Of a DNA stretch of 64,000 nt, positions 55,440-64,000 are shown piece by piece. Below the pieces are notes generated by a model that saw only the letters and a list, made by a program, of their open reading frames with translations, ran no database searches and was not told where the DNA came from. Every line of letters starts with the position of its first letter. Position 1 is the stretch's first letter. A program made the position numbers and the translations under genes. This DNA comes from Prinia subflava (taxonomy: Eukaryota > Chordata > Aves > Passeriformes > Cisticolidae), in NCBI RefSeq assembly GCF_021018805.1, contig NC_086248.1, forward strand, positions 56,363,485 through 56,427,484, written 5' to 3'.

Positions 55440-58400
55440 TTATTTTCCATCTAAAGTGCATATTTCAGGTGACAGTGTGAGGCCCCTCTCCAGCTGTTTC
55501 TATAATCAGGGGTAAACTTATGAAGTGTGAGGTACTGTGATCTCTCAGAAAACAAAAGGGCCCTGTGAGTCCCTGTATTTTGAATAACGTTTTTCCATTC
55601 AAGGTGTGGGTGTTGATTTTATACCGTTGGCCAGATGGTCCAGCCCCACTGTCCTGCCTTGGCCCTGCAGAGGTAGGGAAGGGAAAGAAAATGGTAGGCA
55701 GCATCCTGAAGGGTCTGTCTCCTGGCATGGAACTGTCTGCAGAGAGCTACTTTGCCCACTTTCTTTCACAACAGGAACAACCTTAACAGGGGTGAGACTT
55801 GGTGTAGGGGATGCACAGGTGCAATCTCTTCACATATCCTTGGAATATCACCAACGTGGGAGCTACAGATGCATGTTCCCCTTCCAGATTAACACTTCAT
55901 CCTCATCCTATTGCAGTGCCTCTAATAGCTTGCCCTCTAGATTTCTCTTACTTACACATGAGGTTTCAATCAGAGCTGTGTAAGAATTTTGAGAACCAGG
56001 AGTGTGATTGTCCTCTGTCACCACTTTGATAAAAACTCTGACCCCAGTGGTGCTGTTTCTGGGTGATAACCTGAGTGTGAGGGTGAAGCAGGATTACATC
56101 ACTGCTAACTCGATCTGTCCCAAAGTACTCTTCAGGCTCTCCACCCTACTGAAACCCTGCATCCAACATTAGCATGGGAAGCAGCAGCCAAACAGCAAGC
56201 AAGGTGCTGCAGAAGACCAAGGTAAAGAATTCCCACTGGAATTTTGGCTTTTGGTAAAGAGTTCTGGTGTCCAAAGACAGGAGGAGTTTTCTTGCTAGTA
56301 TCAGAACTTAAACACTTCTTTATATAAGTGTGCTTTTCTCAGAGTCTGCAGACCTGACAGATTGAGGAGTTTGTCAGTGTGGGTCTGGAGCTCTGGTGGG
56401 TTGCTTCTGTAGTTTTCAACTGTACTGTTCTTTGTGTAGTTGGTTTTAGAAATACTTTCATTCAAAAGAGCCTCAACTCAAATGGCACTTCCCCCCCATT
56501 ACACACGCTCTAAACAGGTATGAAGCTGCCTGGAGGAGGCACAGTATTGCAAAACATTGAAAAGGTGGCTCACCCTTCTGGTTCCATATTTCTGATTATC
56601 TTTATTTATATAAACACATGACAAGTATGGAAGAAATAAGCATTCAGGACAGCCACTATTCTGGCTACTGTAAAACTCCTTGATTAAAGAGCCAGAGGGG
56701 CTTTGGGAAAGAAGCAGCACAGGAATAGAAAGTAGGTGCAGGATGAAGGGAGAGAAGTAGAGAAAGTGCTTAGTTTGATGCATTCCAGGCAGAACAGTGA
56801 TAATGCTCAGAAAAACACGAGCTCAGAAAACACAGGGAATAGCATTTAAGAAAAAAGCAAACTCTAGACCTGGATCTGCCCTTCTAGAAAAGCACATCTT
56901 TATTTACAATATACGAAAAGTATATATGAGCAGAGCCACCGTGTCAAAGACAGAAGTGTTGTGTCCACAATGTCCATATGCAATACAATTCAGACTTTGG
57001 ATGCTGAAAGCATCCAAACCTTGAAGTCTGTTACCTAATGGAGTCCAGTAAACATGGAAACACTTGGCTACCTTGCCATAAGACGAGAGGCATCACTGTC
57101 AAAGTCTGCAAAAATAAAAGTCTGGAAAGTTGTACAGATGGGCACATGGAAAGACTCCCATGCAAGCAAACTCATGCTGAACAGATACTAAAGAGGAACA
57201 GAGCAAAAGGGGAACAGTGCACTAAAAGCAATGACCTCCTGAGAGATCACACACGTCTCTCCCTCACCTCATGCACACACAGTGTCCTGCATGTGCAAGC
57301 AAAGGCAGTTGGGGCTTATATCAAGGGACCTGAATCACCAGTGTATCCATCACCAGGAGAAGCTCTGGGTGGGAGTGAAGGTGCACATTTGTTCCTGCTG
57401 ACAGGAGCGTTCACAGCAGACACCGACACTGCAGCAGCACCAATCACCCTGTGTGCCTCATCAAGGGCTAATGCCAGGAAGGCACAGAGCTGACAACAAC
57501 CTGACCACACTCCAGAGTGTGCCAGTCTGCAGGGCCATTTCTGTATTCTGTTCCAGTAACATTTCTGTATTCCATGGCAGGGATGGAAGGGAAAAGCATT
57601 AAATCTTGTGAAACACAGAGAACACCAGGTACAGAAGTGACACAAATGGGTAGGAAATCTAGTTTGAAATAGCTTGTGGAACTCTAGCACTAAATTTATT
57701 TGCCCACTTTAAATTTAAGTGCCCACTTTATTTGTTTATGATAATGTTCACAAATACATCCATTTCAATAATATTGTTAATTTACTTTTTTTCTCCTATA
57801 GTTTCCTCACAATTATCTGTATATACAGTGGCACTTTAATCACACCTTCCATTTTTATGTCTATGCTTCCATTTCAATTGAGGTTCTTGAAACTTGTGAC
57901 TTCCTTGAGAAGAGCGCCTTTGTTATTGTGTGCAGAATGTTTCTTTTGAATGTTTTCCTTGATTTTGTTCACATACTACCAATTCAGTAGTTCAGTTCTG
58001 CAACAGTTACACTGAAGTAGATTTTCTTTTCATCTGTGGCAGTAAAAGGCAGACCATAGTGCTTGTAAAATGTGGACTAAGTCTGTTTCCTAGCTGACAT
58101 TGCTCAAGCCTAAAGTTCAGTGAGGGGAAGTGAGACAAGTAATTTAATGTGAGTGGCCAGGTCTTTGTGCTAGCTGAGTATGCATAAGCTGCAGCAGGTA
58201 AAACCTCAGCAGGTCAAATATTTTAAAACAATATCCATACAATGCAGTATATAAACCAGCAAGTGTTTTCATACCACAAAGCACAACTTCTCCCTTCCCA
58301 CATTTCTTGCTCTCCAAAAATGTGACCCTGAAAGACCAGCTGCCAGGGTGAGAGGTACTGCTCCCACTAAGCCTTGCCCGAGGAATCAGCTATGGAAAAC

Positions 58401-59002
58401 TACATCCTTTGGTTTGCAAGAGGTAAACCATGTTGGAGGCTCTTTCTCTGAAGCAGAGTTTAACAGCACTAGACCATGTTTTGATTTTTCTCCAATCTCA
58501 GTATAACTGAAAGACGATAAAGGGAAGTAGAAGTCAGAAGTTCATATTTCAGTGCAAGCAACACTTAATTTGAAGTACTGATTTTGGCTAACTTTCAGTG
58601 CTTTATATATTTTGGGCAAACATGCCATTAATTGCATGATCCTGCTTTTTCTTGTTTTAGAAAGTTAAAGGACGTCAGTCTTTATAAATGCTTAATAAAA
58701 TAGCAACTGCATCACTTCCTTCTCTGCTCCTTTTGACCTAGGCACACAATTCTCTTCAGCTGTAATGCCTCTTGATGTGTCCTCAGCCAGGAGACCATCC
58801 CTGAAATAAAGACTAGGAAAGAGACAAGGTAGGCAGGCTGGCTCCCCATTCTTGGTGTAGCAAAAGGAATGGGAAAGGCTGTTGAAATTCAAATACTTAA
58901 TGAGATATTCTGAAAAAGCTCATCTTTTCTCATGGCAGCCAGTATGGGAAAGGTTGAGGACATCCAGACATTCATACAAGCATCTCTGTGGGTAGACATA
59001 GT
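55440..59002. other. Non-coding, no gene seen
   Basis: Probably within or upstream of the long-isoform SGK1 intron. It contains an 11-bp direct repeat TGCCCACTTTA at 57701-57711 and, less its first T, at 57721-57730. I found no exon matching the remaining long-isoform N-terminus. Confidence 0.5.
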
Positions 59003-59386
59003 TGGGTTGTTCAGTATGGAAAAGAGAAAGCTCTGAGGAAACCTTATGGCAGCTTTCAGTACATAATGGGGCCTAGGAGGAAGGCTGGAGAGGGACTTTA
59101 TGCAAGGGCATGTAGTAACAGGAAAAGGGGGGATGGCTTTAAACTGAAAGAGGGTAGGATTGGATATTATCAAGAGATTCTTTGCTGTGGGGGTGTTGGG
59201 ACATGGGAGCAAATTGTCTGGAGAAGTTGTGGATGCCCCATACCTGGAAGAGTTCAATGCCAGGTTGGCTGGGGCCCCAAGCAACCTGGTCTAGTGGAAA
59301 GTGTCCTTACCCATCACAGAGGAGTTGGAATTAAATTATCTTTTAAGGTACCTTCCAGCCCAAACCATCCTATGATTCTGTGATTG
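59003..59386 (+). mobile_element. CR1 LINE, 3'-terminal fragment
   Basis: It matches the CR1 3' end over nearly 400 bp: GTTGGGTTGTTCAGTATGG with AAAAGAGAAAGCTC, GGCTGGAGAGGGACTTTATGC, GGCTTTAAACTGAAAGAGGG, GAAGTTGTGGATGCCCCATA, CAACCTGGTCTAGTGGAAAG, CCTTCCAGCCCAAACCATCC, and the TATGATTCTGTGATTGTG tail. 5'-truncated; the open frame through it is not a functional protein. Confidence 0.95.
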
Positions 59387-62300
59387 TGGGCATCCCAAAG
59401 GAGCTGAGACCTGGGGAAATTGCTTCCTCCTTTGCTGTGGTGTGGGGTCCACATTTCTTCAGTGCACACAGCAAGGTGCCAGGGGCAGAGAGCTCCCAAA
59501 AAAGGGAGAAAGAAGATGGTTTAAAGAAGACATGTTAGTGTTTGAATAACAATGTTAGGAAGGCAGGTAGCACTTCTGGTCTAGAAAGTCACTATCTGCA
59601 ACTCTAATGCATGTAGTTGTAGAAGGATTGCTGTTATTTAGCTTTCAGCCAGTCCTCACCTGCTCTGCTGAACCAAGAGCCAGAGAAATGTGATTTGCAA
59701 AGGCAACTTCAACTGTGAAGCCTAATTTACACATCAACATTGTTAATTATTTAATTGCTGAACATCTTAACAGCAAGAGCTCATTATTGGCTGCATATTC
59801 TGTTCACTAGAAAGGACATCAATACTAACAGTGGAAGCAGAATATCTTATCTAGACTAAATACCACAGCCACTTTGTATTAGAAGGGAAAAATGTTGCTC
59901 ATAGGTACAAAATGATACTCATTTATTAAACTGTCTGCTTTCACTGCTGTTTTCTGGAGTCCTGAAGAGGATCTACCTTATTCGGCAAGACACAGCCTCG
60001 GGATCAAGCATATTTTTGCTGCTGGGATGGCAATGATTGTCCTGTTTTTGCTTGAGGTTCTCAGTTATACAAATAAGTCACTGAATTCATTATGACAGTT
60101 AACGTGTTCAGATTTACATCTTCATTCCTGCAGACAATCTCTTCCAGTGAAGACAACATCAGAATGTGACAGGGCCAAGCATGCTTAGCTCTGTGGATTG
60201 TGTTTGTGAAATGCCCACCTGACGTTAAAATGTTCATAAAGTTGGTGGCTCAAAAGTCAGTCCTAACAGCCAGTTATCCATTGAAATGGATGGGAGCCAT
60301 CCACACTTCTCTTGGCATGGCTGCTTCAGCGCTGCTGAAGTTTCAGTGATGTTGTCTGAGCAAAAGTCCAAAACCTCTGTCAAGACCACCAGCACAGGGC
60401 CTAGTGCCTAGGAAGAGCTGTCACAACTGCTGGTAAACACAGTCATCTGCAGCTTCTGAAATAAGAATAGACCAGATGTCCCCATGCTGGTGTCCAAAGC
60501 AAGAACCCCAGGTGAGTCTGGAGTCTGAAGCTGCCTAGACAGGACATGGCTACAGGAGCTTCTTACTAGCAGGTTCTTCCAGCTTGCCTATGAAAGGATA
60601 TTCAGAGGTTCACATAGCTGTCTAGGAAGTCTAAGTTCTTCCCATGGGTGGAAAAAGCAGTGATGTAGATTTCCATAAAGCAGCCATGACTTAGAATGGG
60701 GTTTGACTGTGCTGCGTCACAGGGCCACGATTAAGTGAGCTGTAAAATTGAAAGAAAGCCATTTAATGTGCTGCAATGCTCTTTCTCCAAGCTCTGTGTT
60801 CCTCCACAGTCATGCATCCTTGCACAGCATCTCTGCAAAGGATGCCAGTCCTGGGAACAGCTACAGGTTCCTACGGCTTCTGGCACAGCTCCCTGGGCTA
60901 CTGCTACCACCAACACACAACAAGAGCAGCAAAGGCAGGAGGTGTCTTTATCTCTCAGGAGAAGAGAGTTTTCTAGCTGTGCAAAATACTTTTTATTTTT
61001 TTTGTGGGACAACCACAACATATATACCCCAGTGGGATCTGAAGTATGCTTTTCAATGAAGAATCACCATAATGTTCTTAAACTGTGTTACTGATTCATT
61101 CAAATAAATTCCTGTCATATCTTTACTAAATAACAGAAAAGCATTCAGCATTGCTGTTAGTTATTGGAAAAAGTGTCCTCATTTCATTGAGGCAATATTT
61201 TATTCAGACTCCAACTTTTATTTTCAATAAATACTGTGCTTTTCCTTGACAGCTGTCAAATTTTGAGAAAACTTATTATTTGTGTCAATGTTTTGTTCAA
61301 TTAACATTATCAGGGAAGGGAGAAACAGATATTACTGGTAGATTAAAAACTCAGTTAAAGCAGAGCACAAAGATCTACTGTAGAACTTGCTAATCAGTAC
61401 AAGTCCAAGCTATTTGGAGTAGCTCACTCACATCTAACCTGCAATGACATAACCCTCTTACAGAGGTTCCTTGACCATTGCCAGGGGCCAGAAGATGCAT
61501 TTTTCTGCAGAAGGACAGACTGAGCTAACTGAACTTGGCACTGGATTAACTGTGTTTTTGAACCAAGGACCTTATCCCAGCCTAAAGCCAAGCTCAGGGA
61601 CATAACAATATTCCATGAATCAGAGCTTTTGTGATTCATTGCCTTCAACAGTGCAAACCAGAGCTGTATTTGATGATGTTGGGAACCAGATCAGTTTGAA
61701 TGGGACTGGTTGATGTAACAGGAGGAGGAACTGTGCTTTGGTTCACAGGACAGGGTCCTGGGAACAATGAACTGCAAACCTGCAGTACAATGTAAATGCT
61801 GCATCAAACAGCAGTTGATTATGAATGTACAGCATGCTGCAGCTACATCATCTGCTCAGTTAGTGAAAGAATCCTTCCTCTTGAGAAAACAAAGTCAAGG
61901 GACAAGCAGCAGTGAAAATCAGCACTTTTCTTATCTACACTTGCATGAAATTTCACCAGTGCTTTTTCTACAGTAGAATTACACTTGTCCAAATGATGCA
62001 TATAAATGTTATTTTGATTGATCATTATATAGCTGCTAAAATCTTTATTCATGTCAGATGGTTGAAATAAAAGCATTGAATAGAACATTTTTTTAAAATA
62101 CATTTTCTTTCTTAGTTTAAAAATTCATTAAAGCCAAGATATGAGATCCAAGGTTTCTAGTCTTAGATTTTGAAAGAGTGTGACTTTGGGTTCAGATACA
62201 TAACTCTGCTTTGTTTCATGGGAACAAATACGAATGTTGGAACGAGACAATGCTGAATGGTGTGGAAATTCAGATACTTTACTGTGGAGTCAGAAGTAGA

Positions 62301-63819
62301 TGGTACAATGATCTTGTCTGATATTCTGCATAATGTGGCTACAGAGTCTTGTCAGGTTTATTGCTACCTCACCTCCCTCACCTCTGGCATTTCATGCCTG
62401 GTTTGGACTTCAGGATTTCCAGTGATGTAAAATCCACCCTTCCTTATATGAGTTATTTGTTCAACCTTTTTTTAAACTTTTTTCTTATTGCTTGCTTTTG
62501 TTTGATCTTCCAGTCACAGGATGCTTTTATATCTTTCCTTTGAAGAGCTTTGTGCTACAAGTTGCTGCTCCACTAGGGAGATATTTGTAGGCCATGGTCA
62601 AGTTGCCTCTCAAATTTGTATTTGATGAAGTCATCATGGCCCTTTCATCCAGGGTTAAACAATCTTGCATTTGACACAAGAGAAAAACAAGCACAGTTCC
62701 AACAAAGTAGCAAACACAGCTATAAATTTGAGCCCTTCTAGATGACTCACAGTAACAAGTACCTATATACTAAATCAAGTTCAGAAAAAAAAATCCCCAC
62801 TTTTAACATTGGTTATATTTGCCAAAATAAGACAAGGTGTAAGAGAAACAGAGATCATGTTTAGACTATCAAAAAATGGGACTTATTGCCATTTTTCTCT
62901 TTTTATGTAGTCTAAAGGAGGTCAAATTAAAGACTACAATTTAACTATCACAAAGAAACTGATGCACTATACCCTATAATAAAAATTATAAAATGTGCCT
63001 GAAATAATTTTGAGCGTGGAATTTAACTTTTAATAAACCAAGGGATGCAGAGCTGACACAACACTCACAATGAACAAGGTATGTTGATCAGAGTGGGCAG
63101 AGTTCCCACATGTTCACAGGGTGCCTCAGAGTTGTGGGTACCTTCCAAGGCTATACTTCCTTGTTTTCCAGGAATCAGACTGAAAGTGTCATAAGACTGT
63201 ATTTTCTGGTTCTTACCAGCTGTAACCAGAGCAAAGTCATTAACGTGTACATTATCCCATTCTTGTTTACAAACAGTTAATGCAGGAAAGTCAATGTTAA
63301 CTGAATTCACTTCAGGTTTGGTTAAAGATTTGGGCAAACGCTGGAGTGAGATCCCACTTTGCCTGAACTAATTCTCTGCCCTGGGTTGTAAACCCTCAGA
63401 AATAGTTAGTGAACCTTGCATGCTCCCAGCTTGCCTTGAACTGCTTCTGGCCTGAACAAGGAGCATTTTTGCCATGGATGAGCAAGTGATATGTCTCAGC
63501 AACAATCATATCTGCCTACAGTGATAATTGTTCTCTGGCTGTTCACTCACATAGCACCTATTGCCAGAGAGAAGATATGACTGGATTTTGCTTCAGATAC
63601 TAAGTGTGCTTATTGTGTAGGCAGTTTGCAGACCTTCTAGAGTATATCCTCTCTCTGTCCTAGGCACTAGAATAGAAAACTGGTTCCAATATTGTTTTGT
63701 TCTGTGTTTTTCTGTATGTGGAAAGAAGTGAAAGCAGTGACCACTCATGCGGTGATGTATGCCTTCCGTGAGACAGGGAAAATTGATAATATGTGGCATC
63801 TTGAAGTACTGAGCCTCAG
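59387..63819. other. Non-coding, no gene seen
   Basis: AT-rich. Open frames up to 119 codons (60735-61094, plus) have no recognisable features. Confidence 0.55.
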
Positions 63820-63890
63820 GATTAATTGGATAATTATCTCAATTTTACAGATGGAAAATCTAAATAACAAAGAGTTTGAAGATTTGTTTG
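63820..63890 (+). mobile_element. Possible MIR-like relic
   Basis: ATAATTATCTCAATTTTACA then GATGGAAAATCTAAATAACA resembles the MIR segment attatcctcattttacag, atggggaaactgag. Short and diverged. Confidence 0.4.
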
Positions 63891-64000
63891 GAATAGGCTT
63901 TATTTTCCAAGCCTCCAATTAATTTTCATGATGAAGTGATATCTCCTAATACATTCTTACATAAGTATGACAATCAGTTTACACATACAGTGGGGTTTAT

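Noticed and set aside
58988..59383. 131-codon open frames on both strands
   Set aside because: They are the CR1 3' untranslated region read as protein.

Overview
The window is vertebrate nuclear DNA, almost certainly from a bird and probably a passerine. It has long AT-rich non-coding stretches, 3'-truncated CR1 LINEs, a relic ERVL-type LTR, and a SINE that joins a tRNA-Ile-like head to a CR1 tail. As I recall, that SINE type is typical of passerines. No prokaryotic or viral gene organisation is present.

The one gene that can be read with confidence is SGK1 (serum/glucocorticoid-regulated kinase 1), on the minus strand. All 12 exons of the short, canonical isoform lie between 36478 (ATG) and 31867 (stop). 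The exons join in phase at every boundary to give 432 codons with a complete AGC-kinase catalytic core, activation loop, PY motif and hydrophobic motif. The 3' UTR probably ends near 30785. Two further exons that can replace exon 1 are visible upstream on the same strand: one in a CpG island (donor at 38901) and one 19 kb upstream (55282-55357). Both end in the same phase as canonical exon 1 and can splice to the same exon 2, so the locus keeps the multi-promoter, variable N-terminus design known for mammalian SGK1.

Layout: 0-5 kb is intergenic, with an ancient CR1 copy and a (TATC)n microsatellite. At 5.1-5.8 kb is a GC-rich island with a candidate first coding exon on the minus strand; position, orientation and a weak N-terminal resemblance suggest SLC2A12. 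From 5.8 to 27.2 kb is intergenic DNA with an LTR, a SINE, CR1 pieces and homopolymer tracts. At 27.2-27.8 kb is an isolated GC-rich island with a 19-bp minisatellite. From 27.9 to 30.8 kb is intergenic. SGK1 and its CpG islands occupy 30.8-39.7 kb. From 40 to 64 kb is the far-upstream SGK1 region, with ancient repeat relics, a 48-bp palindrome, the distal SGK1 exon at 55.3 kb and a CR1 copy at 59 kb.

Apart from SGK1 and the candidate exon at 5.6 kb, none of the short open frames resembles a protein I recognise, and I do not annotate them. I saw no tRNA, rRNA or snRNA gene, no CRISPR array and no previously undescribed gene system. The most notable items are the SGK1 alternative-exon architecture, the 48-bp palindrome, the chimeric SINE and the GC-rich minisatellite island.
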